Positions 32,077 through 41,036 of a DNA stretch of 64,000 nt are shown piece by piece (positions within the stretch are counted from its first letter, which is position 1; each line of letters starts with the position of its first letter). The DNA is taken from positions 26,233,501 through 26,297,500 of the forward strand of contig NC_091971.1 of NCBI RefSeq assembly GCF_036711975.1. Direction: 5' to 3'. A program made the position numbers and the translations under genes. Under the pieces are notes generated by a model that worked only from the letters and a program-made list of their open reading frames with translations, was not told the origin of the DNA and did not search any database. The DNA comes from Onthophagus taurus. Taxonomy: Eukaryota > Arthropoda > Insecta > Coleoptera > Scarabaeidae.

Positions 32077-32719
32077 TATGTTGTAGGTGGTTTTTTCAAA
32101 TTTGTACACCATCCTTGTATGATACTGAAAATCGTTCGAATTGATGATATGACAACAAGTTCGCTTCCTTTTCACCTTTTCCGCTCCCATGCTTTTGTTT
32201 ATATGTATTATTAATTATTTATTTGAATATTTACCGTATCTACTTATTGTTACCGCTCCCATGCTTTTGTTAATATGTATTATTAATTACTTATTTGAAT
32301 ATTTACCGTATCTACTTATTGTTAATTTAATACTAAGTAGTGTAAATTGTACTGTGACTTACACTGCTTTATTTTGTTTAATCACATAACATCTGTATGT
32401 GAATAACCCACTGGTGGTTCTACTACATCAACCATACAGATACTTTTGAAATCATGATAATAAATAATTTTGTAAATTTATGTATACCACGTCTTATTGT
32501 AAAATAAATATTGTGTAATATTACGCACGCTTTAAATAACTTTCAAACTCAATGTTAACAGTTTATATAGTTAAAGTGTTGTAAACCATTATTTTGAAAC
32601 AATGATAATAAATAATCTGCTGAAATTTTTTGTATGCTACATTTTATGATAAAATAAACATTGTTTTCTACTACGACTTCATTTCTTGTTAATCTCCCGT
32701 TCAAGTATCACCCGTCAGC
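32077..32719. other. AT-rich noncoding gap before the ATPase gene
   Basis: No credible gene. It contains a 72-bp tandem duplication (32181-32324), a hairpin with 11-nt arms (32335-32345 and 32359-32369, ten of eleven pairs), two diverged copies of a segment starting ATGATAATAAATAAT (near 32454 and 32602), and several AATAAA motifs. It may hold 3' ends of the upstream genes and the ATPase promoter. Confidence 0.7.
32181..32324 (+). repeat. 72-bp tandem duplication
   Basis: Units 32181-32252 and 32253-32324 both start CCGCTCCCATGCTTTTGTT and contain ATTTACCGTATCTACTTATT; I see about two base differences. Confidence 0.9.
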
Positions 32720-33421
32720 ATGGTTGAAGACGTTAAGTTTGTTAGCCAACCTTTAACACTACCAATCTGTAATCTTCATAACGACTTCGCTGCAAATAAA
32801 TTTAAACGACATAGCGAATTATTTGGTGGGGAATGTAAACGTGGTTTGATAATTGGTTCTTCGGGTGCCGGAAAAACAAACGTAATGTTAACTTTATTGA
32901 CAGCTCTCAACGGGTTGCGCTTTTTGAATGTATATTTGTGCTCTAATTCACTCTACCAAATCAAATACGAATTTCTACGACAATTACTTAAACCTATCCG
33001 CTCTTGCGGCTATTATGAATACTCAGATGTCGGACGATTTCTACCACCGTCAAAGGTGAAAGAATATTCAATTATTATTTTTGATGATATTGCTCCTACA
33101 GAGCAACAGATTATCAAGGAATATTTTTCATACGGTCGTCATAGAAACGTTGATACTTTTTTACTCGCTCAAAGTTATAGCGCCATTTCCAAGCAGCTTT
33201 TACGTGACAATTGCAACCTTTTAGTTTTATTTAAACAAGATCTCACTAACTTGAAACATATTTACAACGATCATTTGCTAGGGGACATTACGTGGGATGA
33301 TTTTGTCAGAATTTGTCGAACTTGTTGGGATACACCGCACGGTATATTAGTTATTGATTTAGATTGCGATAAAAATAACGGACGCTATCGGAAAGGTTTC
33401 GATGAGTACATTATACTGTAA
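32720..33421 (+). CDS. ATP: Genome-packaging ATPase (FtsK/HerA type)
   Basis: A 233-residue P-loop ATPase expected to pump element DNA into the capsid. Walker A is GSSGAGKT at residues 46-53 after the strand RGLII; Walker B is SIIIFDDI at about 117-124, ending in two Asp. A QSYSAI sensor-like segment follows (TFLLAQSYSAISKQ), then RDNCNLLVLFKQD. The order and short length match the Polinton ATPase, related to poxvirus A32-type packaging enzymes. ATG at 32720 is the first in frame. It begins the second conserved block of the element, with a DUF8207-like gene and integrase downstream on the same strand. Confidence 0.93.
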   Translation: MVEDVKFVSQPLTLPICNLHNDFAANKFKRHSELFGGECKRGLIIGSSGAGKTNVMLTLLTALNGLRFLNVYLCSNSLYQIKYEFLRQLLKPIRSCGYYEYSDVGRFLPPSKVKEYSIIIFDDIAPTEQQIIKEYFSYGRHRNVDTFLLAQSYSAISKQLLRDNCNLLVLFKQDLTNLKHIYNDHLLGDITWDDFVRICRTCWDTPHGILVIDLDCDKNNGRYRKGFDEYIIL

Positions 33422-33484
33422 AACCATTGACTTTACGACTGCATGCTCAGTCTCTGTGCGATCATTACACTATCACGTTGAACT

Positions 33485-34645
33485 ATGAATCGTAATGTTG
33501 CACAACAGTTAATAGCTGCGCGAGAAGATGTTAAACATAAAATACGCACTTTGAAAGGAGATATAAAACAGAAGCAGTCCATTGCCGAAGCTCAACTCGC
33601 TCCACTGAAAGAACCTCTGACAGATATTTCCAAAAAATTACAAACTGTCAATTTATTAGCGCTCGACAATAAATTCGGGATAAAACGTGATTTATTTACC
33701 CCGAAAAAGGAGCAGTCACCAGATATCTCAGCCTTACTGGCTGACTTGCAGAAACCTTCTAAAGGACTTAATCTGGAAACTCCTAGAGTGAAACCTAAAC
33801 GTAGAGTTACGTCAACACCCATTAAACCGGGAGCTAGCATGGATGTTTCACCGGAACTCGCACGGAGTCCGCAATTTCTCAGCGACGAAGAGGTGTTCGA
33901 GGGTCGAGATACTACACCTGAGGTTTCTGTTCGTGAGTCAGACACATCTTTAGATGTCTACGAGCGGGACGCTAGGGAGCAGTTGGCGCGCATGAAAGAG
34001 AATATGGAGGGAATGATGGAACAGACAGTTATTAGAGAAGCTTTAGGGCAGCTGGACCCCTTACCACGTACCTATGTTACGGGTTTAACAGTAGATGTAA
34101 ATAACGAGTTCGATCAAACTTACGGTGTTCGTGCACTTACCGATGGATTGTATATCGCAAATCAACCAATAACGTTTGACGGGAAAAACATTTTGGTGGG
34201 TGAATTTACTTATACAGGAACACCGGGGTTATACGAGTTGTTATTCAAAAATAAACCGGGTAAATTTACTTTACCAGATGCGAGAAATTACAAAGATATC
34301 TTACAACGTTCGAATGTACATAAAAGAGATTATGACGCTTCAAAAAGTATCATAACTGATGATGAAAATGAAAAGTTTGTGAACATAATCAAACCAATTT
34401 CCTTGGGTCAAAGACCAAATGTGTACTGGGCTCGATATTGGCCAAAACCTAAAACTGGATCAGGTCACTTAAATAAGTTGTTAGTACCTGCTGCAATTAA
34501 AGAGTACGAATACTGGGACGACGTGAACGAATTAGTTGATCGGTTGCGTTTACTACTTGCTTCCGAAGCAGCAGGTCATACTGCTCATCATAACGAAATT
34601 ATATCCCTCATAGAGGAATTACGGGAAGCGCAAGTCATTCGTTAA
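33485..34645 (+). CDS. DUF8207-like Maverick protein (386 aa)
   Basis: ATG at 33485, 63 nt after the ATPase stop. Residues about 8-60 look like a coiled coil (AREDVKHKIRTLKGDIKQKQ). A Ser/Thr/Pro-rich linker follows (RRVTSTPIKPGASMDVSPEL). The C-terminal 190 residues form the conserved domain, with GEFTYTGTPGLYELLFKNKP, a DARNYKDIL stretch, and the C-terminal EYWDDVNELVDRLRLLLAS and NEIISLIEELREAQVI. This pattern is common in arthropod and cnidarian Maverick proteins and I believe it is the Pfam domain DUF8207; that name is from memory. Function unknown; the coiled coil suggests an assembly or virion-associated role. Confidence 0.75.
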   Translation: MNRNVAQQLIAAREDVKHKIRTLKGDIKQKQSIAEAQLAPLKEPLTDISKKLQTVNLLALDNKFGIKRDLFTPKKEQSPDISALLADLQKPSKGLNLETPRVKPKRRVTSTPIKPGASMDVSPELARSPQFLSDEEVFEGRDTTPEVSVRESDTSLDVYERDAREQLARMKENMEGMMEQTVIREALGQLDPLPRTYVTGLTVDVNNEFDQTYGVRALTDGLYIANQPITFDGKNILVGEFTYTGTPGLYELLFKNKPGKFTLPDARNYKDILQRSNVHKRDYDASKSIITDDENEKFVNIIKPISLGQRPNVYWARYWPKPKTGSGHLNKLLVPAAIKEYEYWDDVNELVDRLRLLLASEAAGHTAHHNEIISLIEELREAQVIR

Positions 34646-34648
34646 GGG

Positions 34649-34683
34649 TATATAAACTTTTTTCTGTTTCTGTGACGCTTCAG
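34649..34683 (+). promoter_or_regulatory. TATA plus initiator ahead of the small gene and integrase
   Basis: TATATAAA at 34649-34656 begins directly after the preceding gene stop, and TTCAG at 34679-34683 lies about 30 nt downstream, a good arthropod core-promoter layout. The leader to ATG 34692 would be only about 10 nt. Confidence 0.6.
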
Positions 34684-34691
34684 AAGCCAAT

Positions 34692-35099
34692 ATGCCTTTA
34701 AACCGTTTTGGTGAACATGGTTCTACATCTATCGATAAATTTGGTAAGCATGTTCACCACCATGTTATACAGAACCACATAGCAAGATCCGAAGTTCTAC
34801 AACCTTCATCAACATTTATTTTAACTTTACGTGGTGATGGAGATGTTGATCCAAAAACAAAACTTTATAAAATCACAAACAAAAGTGGAATTACGGATTA
34901 CATCAATTCTTTCTACGAAGGTATGATAAAAGATGTTGTAAAGTCCGCTCATGTTCAGTTACTTGTTAACGATATCGTTATTAAGTCGCTCCAGGGAGTC
35001 CAACTCAAACGCGGAGATACCATTAAGTGTAAAAATAATGCACCGATAGGAGGACTACCTTTTCTTGTAGAGTTGTTGATTGAAGGGGTTGTAGAGTAA
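34692..35099 (+). CDS. Small conserved Maverick protein (135 aa), unknown
   Basis: ATG at 34692 a few bases after a probable initiator. 135 residues with MPLNRFGEHG at the start, FILTLRGDGDVDP, YINSFYEGMIKDV and a C-terminal beta-rich part (RGDTIKCKNNAPIGG). I have seen similar proteins in Mavericks of several invertebrates but know no function; the beta-rich layout might suit a fibre or virion surface part. Its stop overlaps the integrase start (TAATG, 35097-35101), which suggests coupled translation by termination-reinitiation from one message. Confidence 0.7.
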   Translation: MPLNRFGEHGSTSIDKFGKHVHHHVIQNHIARSEVLQPSSTFILTLRGDGDVDPKTKLYKITNKSGITDYINSFYEGMIKDVVKSAHVQLLVNDIVIKSLQGVQLKRGDTIKCKNNAPIGGLPFLVELLIEGVVE

Positions 35100-36034
35100 T
35101 GGTTAGTGTTAAGCGAGATCTCGTTAACGAACTACATGCACCTGCGAGACGACATTATCGGCGACGCCGCGTTCTGCTTCACGGACTATTGGATCTTTAT
35201 CAAGCTGATTTGGTTGAAATGATCCCATATGCGTCGGTCAATAAAGGTTACAAGTATATACTGACTGTTATCAACGCTTTTTCAAAATACGCATGGGCCT
35301 TACCACTCAAAACCAAAACTGGGAAAGAGGTTACTCAAGCTATGAAGGACATTTTGCATAGTAAAAAGAATATTACTCCGAGCAACTTACAAACCGATAA
35401 TGGGAAAGAGTTTTACAATAGCGATTTTCAAAAATTAATGGAACAACTTAACATTAATCATTACAGCACCTATTCCACTTTAAAAAGCTCGATTATCGAA
35501 CGGTTTAATAGAACCCTAAAAAATAAAATGTGGAAAGAATTTAGTATGCAAGGAAATTATCGCTGGTTAGACTTACTACCCAAATTACTAAAATCTTACA
35601 ACAACACAATACATCGCACCATTCACATGAAACCTTCAGCTGTTAATCGACGAAATGAATCTGCTCTGTTAAATACTGTATACAATTCCATTAAAGTTGT
35701 CGACCCCAACCACCATAAATTTAATGTGGGGGAACACGTGCGAATTAGCAAGTACAGACACGCTTTTGCTAAAGGTTACCAACCAACTTGGTCCAATGAA
35801 ATTTTCACCATAGCGACAGTTCAAAATACTAATCCCAGGACTTACCTTATTAAAGATGGTAGAGGAGAACCCATTCTTGGAGCATTTTACGACGAAGAAT
35901 TACAACGTGTGAAACACCCGGATGTATTTTTAATTGAAAAAGTTCTTCGTCGAAAAGGAAATAAAGTCCGAGTGAAATGGTTGGGAATGGATAGCTCTCA
36001 TAATTCTTGGATTGCAAAAAAGGATGTATTATAA
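35099..36034 (+). CDS. INT: Retroviral-type integrase with C-terminal chromodomain
   Basis: A 311-residue DDE integrase responsible for inserting the element and making 6-bp target duplications. The catalytic triad is visible: Asp37 (QADLVEM), Asp100 (LQTDNGKEF) and Glu134 (SSIIERFNRTLK), with 33 residues between the last two. An SH3-like part follows (KFNVGEHVRISKYRHAF and YLIKDGRGEPI), then a chromodomain-like tail (VFLIEKVLRRKGNKVRVKWLGM and NSWIAKKDVL). The usual N-terminal HHCC zinc domain is not obvious, as the first 35 residues are short and basic. The start codon overlaps the stop of the upstream gene. The frame is intact, so mobility is plausible. Chromodomains may direct insertion to chromatin. 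Confidence 0.95.
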   Translation: MVSVKRDLVNELHAPARRHYRRRRVLLHGLLDLYQADLVEMIPYASVNKGYKYILTVINAFSKYAWALPLKTKTGKEVTQAMKDILHSKKNITPSNLQTDNGKEFYNSDFQKLMEQLNINHYSTYSTLKSSIIERFNRTLKNKMWKEFSMQGNYRWLDLLPKLLKSYNNTIHRTIHMKPSAVNRRNESALLNTVYNSIKVVDPNHHKFNVGEHVRISKYRHAFAKGYQPTWSNEIFTIATVQNTNPRTYLIKDGRGEPILGAFYDEELQRVKHPDVFLIEKVLRRKGNKVRVKWLGMDSSHNSWIAKKDVL

Positions 36035-36186
36035 TTTTTACACTAAGAAAATAAAAAACTTTTTTTTTAATTTCGTTGATTTTATTTCAAGTAACCTTTT
36101 TAACAACCTACTTTCTACTTTATATACAAGTTTTGTGATACAAGCAAGTATTTTTTTTTTTTACAAATTAACTGATCGCAATTTAA
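36035..36186. other. Convergent 3' ends of integrase and polymerase genes
   Basis: Plus-strand AATAAA at 36050-36055 and minus-strand AATAAA (TTTATT at 36081-36086) are only about 30 nt apart, so the two transcription units probably overlap at their 3' ends. Confidence 0.65.
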
Positions 36187-39100
36187 CTAGCCATACATGT
36201 TTACGTTTAACAACTCCAATAAGTTGTCCAAAAGATCTTCCCTGCGTAGATCTTCAATAAGATAGTTTCCCCAAGCTAACGTATGACATCCATCCTCCAT
36301 CACGTAACGTTTATCGTCATGTGCAGAGAGCGCCACTTTATTCTTTAGTTCTGTATACATCGTGTGATAGGAGGAGCGAAAGACATACATCTTTTTTCGC
36401 ACAGAACCTCCATCTTCGATAATCCGTTTATATTCTGAAACACTTAAGTTTTTATCGATAACATACTTTTTCACACCCTTGGCACGCTTGACAACTCCTT
36501 CCAAAGTGTTAATACAATAAGCTTTAGCTCCTGTACCATAAAACGATGTTAATATCGTATTTGGGTACTCATCTTTCATTTTTCCAACTATCGGCGGCCC
36601 TGGAGGAATATTATGTCTGTTGTTTAACTTGTAATTAGAGGTATCGAACATCTCTATATTTTCTTTGATATCCTGGTATACATTCTCAGTAAATATTTCG
36701 AGAATTAACGAATCCGTATCTGTATATAACAATAATACGTTTTCACCATATTTCTCTTTTAAAAAATTATAAAAAAAGTTATAAATGACCGCTTTCGACA
36801 ATTCCAGTACGCTAAACCCTACATACAGAGGTTTGTTATATTTGACCTCCACCTTCTGCATTTCAATGGCTGCCAAATTATGGCAGAAAATTTTCGATGA
36901 CTTGAAAGTCGGCTTTGCGATAAGAGCTTCTGCACCGGGTCTCCTGTAACGATTCTCCCAATGTGACACTAATCGTATATCGACTCTATTTTCAACATTT
37001 TCCATCGTTTTCCCATACACGATATTATTCATTTGTTTATAATGATTTTTCCCAAATTCATTCGTAGCATTCATTCGTTTCTCAGAGTTAAAATCGATAT
37101 ATGGTTTCATCCACGGCGATTGTTGAAATTGCAATGCACGGTGTATTTTGGTTAGCTTAAGACCTTTTTTCACACATTCACGTAGGTTTACATAGTGAAT
37201 TATGTATTTCGATTTATTTTGTAAGTTCGCAATCAACTTAGGATGCTTCGATCCGGGAGCGATTATGTTTTCGGGACAAAACGGTAGATCATCATGCTGG
37301 TTGTGTAACCTTTCGGGATACTCCAAATCCACTTCAAAGACATAACCAAGGTGTTCATCATCTAAACACTCCACATCTATATCTGCTATTTCTTGGTTCG
37401 ACAACCATCGAAAACCGCCTGTTGGTAATTTACAACTCATTGCATACCCATACAAATTGGTAGCATCCAAGTATAGAATATATGATGATGGTTTTTCCGG
37501 GTTAAAATCGTCAAGGAACTTGTTGTTTGCTATTGCAGATCGTTTTACACACATACAGAGACCGCCTCTAATTCCTTTCTTAAAAAAGTGTAACATGTCA
37601 ATGTCTGATAACAATTCTAATTTTACACCTGTCATTTTTAACAGAGCATCCCACCCAAACCCGGGCGCAGTATAATAATGGCAAGGATCCAGATTGTAAT
37701 TCTCCAAAGATATTGTCCTGAAATTTTCAAAGACGTCAGTCAACATTAACACATCTGACGTCAAATACAGGTCACTGTATTCTCCCAACGTTGTACACTT
37801 AAATTTATTCCATACAGTCTGTGCTCTAGAGTATTGTTCCTTTGAAATATTACTTGAACTCAATATGTCGTAAAACTGTGTATGATCAGGCAATTTACTA
37901 TACTCCAACTTTTCAAACGAATCTACGAACGAATATGGAAATACACCTTTCTGGCGCATCAATCTAAATTCTTCAGAGTCTTTGAATTTTTTTTTCACTT
38001 CCACACAATCCTTATCATCCAAATATGAAACCAACTTTTCCAAAGAACTCGCCATAAATCTAAACGAGTCGACGAATCTTATTTTCATAAACACTTTGCG
38101 TTTCTTTCCCTTGTTATCGGTTGTTTCTCCGACAACTATTTTTTTGGAAAAAGAAATATATTTTTCTTTGTTTTGTGCTATCACCTCTACTTCCTCCTTG
38201 TTTAGGGCAATACTTTTCACAAACATGTGGGCATCGTAATTCGACAGGTTGTGGAAAAACACAGGGATAAACATCGGTAATTTATAATTTATATTGCAGA
38301 CGGAATGCGCAGGACCCCTATACAATCCTGTCAAGTGATCGTGATCACACACTTTCTCTTCTTTGTTTATTGGTTTATCACAAATGTGACATACGGAACT
38401 CAGTTCATGTACAAATTGGTCCAGACAGCTTAGCGGTATCATATCCTTTGTTTGCCTCAAATGTTGTTTATAGATCTCTATTACATCCTTCTCCAATCTT
38501 ATAATAAATTCCAGAGCAGCGTTTCGCCCTCGGTATATTCGGAATTTCGATAAGTTATCATCGTAAGCACACTTAATGTAGTACGCAAACGCGTATGGTT
38601 CGTGTTCAAAACATCGGGCCGTATATGGTTTATTATCATCGTAAACTTTTCCTTCTTCGGGCGTTAAGGGTTTCAGAATCGCCTCGAAATCGGCGTACAC
38701 CACAAACGGAACTTTCATTTTTTTTTCAAATCCTTCAAATTGTAAAACATTTTCCTTTTCTAGATGTCCGAACTTATTCACTTTTATTTGTTCGCTTGGT
38801 ACTGTTGCTTTCACTTTTTTACAGTCATCCATCTGATGTCGTACCAACTTGTCTTCAGTTGAAAAGTATTGCAAACAACCCTCACAAATATATCTTTGAT
38901 GTTCATGAGTCGATGATTGTGTATTTATCAGTCGAGATAAGTTTTTTATCCAACAATAGTGGTTATTCCCGAAATTGTCGCTGACTACTAATAAGTTTAC
39001 ATGACGCTCCCGTTTCTGTTTACATATACATACAGTTACAATATCATCTACCATTTTCTCTCCATTATACCAAGAATTTATACCATAGACGTTAATTGAA

Positions 39101-39401
39101 ATGTTATTTTCTTCCTCAAATTTTGGTATGTCTCTGATGGGTACTGGGAATGTTACGCAGTCAAACTTTAATTCTGTTTCCCTATAATCTGGGTATGATG
39201 ATATTCTTTGCGGTAAACCTGTGGGTTGGTACAGCGCGGACATCAGTGCCCAAGCAAAGCACTTATTATCGTTATTTTGCACATTTATTACCGCTCTCTT
39301 CCCTTTTATGGATGTCGGTAAGTCGATGTAGCTCGATGCTCTTGTAGGATTAAACTTGTTACAGTTCACTTCAAGATATAATATTTCCAACAAGGTCCAA
39401 C
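36187..39401 (-). CDS. POLB: Protein-primed DNA polymerase B, exon 2 (main part)
   Basis: Replicates the element. The open frame of about 1070 codons begins without ATG because exon 1 is at 39461-40019; together they give about 1257 residues. In order: an N-terminal domain with NNDNKCFAWAL and a later HVNLLVV/HYCWIK, whose Cys and His recall cysteine-protease-like domains of invertebrate Polinton polymerases (inference); a C2H2-like finger (YICEGCLQYF); exonuclease motif I YADFEAI near 38690; a Cys/His cluster CHICDKPI with CDHDHLTGLYRG; exonuclease II HNLSNYDAHMF; polymerase motif A LYLDATNLYGYAM near 37460; motif B NNIVYGK near 37018; motif C YTDTDS near 36722. All expected catalytic Asp residues are present and the frame is uninterrupted. 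Confidence 0.96.
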
Positions 39402-39460
39402 CTGCAGTATTAACGCCTTTAGTTTCGCATTTTACTACTTTTCTATTCTTATACTCTTAC
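39402..39460 (-). other. 59-nt intron in the polymerase gene
   Basis: On the minus strand the sequence reads CGGGACTCAG then GTAAGAGTAT, and TTAATACTGCAG then GTTGGACC, giving consensus donor and acceptor sites. Removing 59 nt joins the zinc-finger frame to the polymerase frame in phase through a split glycine codon, and the peptide across the junction agrees with the contiguous N-terminal sequence I remember for other Polinton polymerases. Intron size is normal for an insect. Confidence 0.85.
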
Positions 39461-40019
39461 CTGAGTCCCGTTCTTGGAATTCCGACATTTTCACCATAAT
39501 CTCGTCCATAAAGTCCTCGTATGTTTGGTACAAGTCTACGGCTACTGTTATAATTTTATTTTTTGTGTTGAATGATTTGATTTCCACTTCTTCCTTCGTA
39601 TTTATGAAATACAATCCAAAAATTTCCGTATTCACTTTTAAACTACCATTTACATTCCTCACGGACTGTATCAAACTGATAACTTTTTCTCTAATTCGGT
39701 TACTGAATTCCTTCATGTCTACGTACTTCCGTTCATGATCGCTCACTCTAAAACTACATATTTTATCTCCAAATATCGAATCTATTTTTTCTACACCATC
39801 ATCTATTATTACGAAGGCTTTCTGTTTATGTTTGTTGCTGCGCAGATGTGAGGAATAACATTGTCTGGTTACGTGTTCATCACATATTTCACACACTATA
39901 ACATCTCCTTGTTGATCCTCTTCCACCTTTCGACGTTTCCCAATACATGCTGTGCGTTGATGTCTCACAAGATTATCTGGTCTAGTAAACTCTTTGTAAC
40001 ACACGTCGCAGGTCAACAT
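39461..40019 (-). CDS. POLB: Protein-primed DNA polymerase B, exon 1 (zinc-finger region)
   Basis: ATG at 40019-40017 on the minus strand, exactly at the inner boundary of the right TIR (the TIR supplies A and T, the unique region the G). It encodes 186 residues plus one base of a split codon. Two zinc-finger-like motifs are visible: CDVCYKEFTRPDNLVRHQ with a later Cys, and CEICDEHVTRQCYSSHLRSNKH. A mixed alpha/beta region follows (EIFGLYFINTKEEVEIKSF, VDLYQTYEDFMDEI). The open frame runs past the donor into the intron to 39435, which could give a short 194-residue zinc-finger protein if splicing fails. The TIR promoter mirror copy (40043-40077) is about 30 nt upstream. Confidence 0.88.
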
Positions 40020-40463
40020 GTTCACAACACTCTTACTTCAATACTGTTGAACACGATTTTCTATCTGCTATTTAAAGCATACCTCCTCCGAAGTGGGGTT
40101 TTCAATGAACTCACGTCGTGTAACCTTCATTTCAGGTCACGTACAAGGTCAATGTCATGGTCACAATTAAGGTTGACTTCAAGGTCTCCGTTGAGGTCAA
40201 AGTAAAGGTCATTGTTCAGGTCAAGGTTACTGATCAAGGTCATGGTCACTAAACGTGATCTTGACCTGAGGTGAGCTCAAAGTAAAGGTCATTGTTTAGG
40301 TCTAGGTTACTGGTCAACGACCCCCTTTGCAATAGCCGATTCTGGAACCTCCTCCCAGAACCTCAGGGCAAGGTCAAGGTCAAGGTCACTCAACGTGACC
40401 TTGGCCTTGACCTTGACCTGAGGTTCTGAGAGGAGGTTCTAGAATCGGCTTTTATCTACTACT
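40018..40463 (-). repeat. Polinton right terminal inverted repeat (446 bp)
   Basis: Inverted copy of 21932-22377 of equal length. It includes the outer hairpin (40334-40450), the AGGTCA-rich section and the TATA-like and initiator pair on the minus strand (40043-40077). Ends CT at 40463 before GTAAAA. Confidence 0.96.
40043..40077 (-). promoter_or_regulatory. Putative core promoter in right TIR for the polymerase
   Basis: Mirror of the left-TIR element: TTTAAATA then ACAGT on the minus strand, about 25 nt before the polymerase ATG at 40019. Position supports use as an early promoter. Confidence 0.45.
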
Positions 40464-40469
40464 GTAAAA
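40464..40469. repeat. Polinton target-site duplication, right copy (GTAAAA)
   Basis: Matches 21926-21931; the satellite monomer continues from here with GTAAAAGTTTTTCTG. Confidence 0.93.
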
Positions 40470-41036
40470 GTTTTTCTGTATTATGCTCCGGATATCGTTT
40501 TTTTTCAACACTCTTCTATTTTACACATTCTTGAAAAATTCTCCACACTGATGCATCTGGGAGCAAAAATGTTACAGACCATTACGTTACGGGTACAATT
40601 TGCTACAATTTTTGTTGTACAAGTTTTTCTGTATTATGCTCCGGATACCGTTTTTTTTCAACACTCTTCTATTTTACACATTCTTGAAAAATTCTCCACA
40701 CTGATGCATCTGGGAGCAAAAATGTTAGAGACCATTACGTTACGGGTACAATTTGCTACAATTTTTGTAGTACAAGTTTTTCTGTATTATGCTCGGGATA
40801 CCGTTTTTTTTCAACACTATTCTATTTTACATATTCTTGAAAAATTCTCGATATTGATGCTTCTGGGAGCAAAAATGTTACAGACCATTACGTTAAGGGT
40901 ACAATTTGCTACAATTTTTGTACTACAAGTTTTTCAGTATTATGCTCCGGATACCGTTTTTTTTCAACACTCTTCTATTTTACACATTCTTGAAAAATTC
41001 TCCACACTGATGCATCTGGGAGCAAAAATGTTAGAG

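Larger units (their letters stand above)
21932..40463. mobile_element. Complete Polinton/Maverick DNA transposon (18,532 bp)
   Basis: The element is bounded by 446-bp inverted repeats beginning AG and ending CT, and by the 6-bp duplication GTAAAA, inside one satellite monomer. It carries the Polinton hallmark set: protein-primed family B DNA polymerase, retroviral-type integrase with chromodomain, adenovirus-type cysteine protease, FtsK/HerA-type ATPase, and major and minor capsid proteins. All core frames are uninterrupted, except that the polymerase needs one intron and the protease probably a frameshift. The left half (22.4-29.3 kb) is mostly virion genes on the plus strand. The right half holds ATPase, integrase and, on the minus strand, polymerase. 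TIR copies differ at about eight sites by eye, so the insertion looks fairly recent and the copy may be functional. Confidence 0.96.

Noticed and set aside
21932..40463. Calling the element an integrated adintovirus or other virus rather than a Polinton
   Set aside because: It has a clean 6-bp target duplication, TIRs and an integrase, as expected for Polintons. Adintoviruses overlap this definition, so the distinction cannot be made from one copy.
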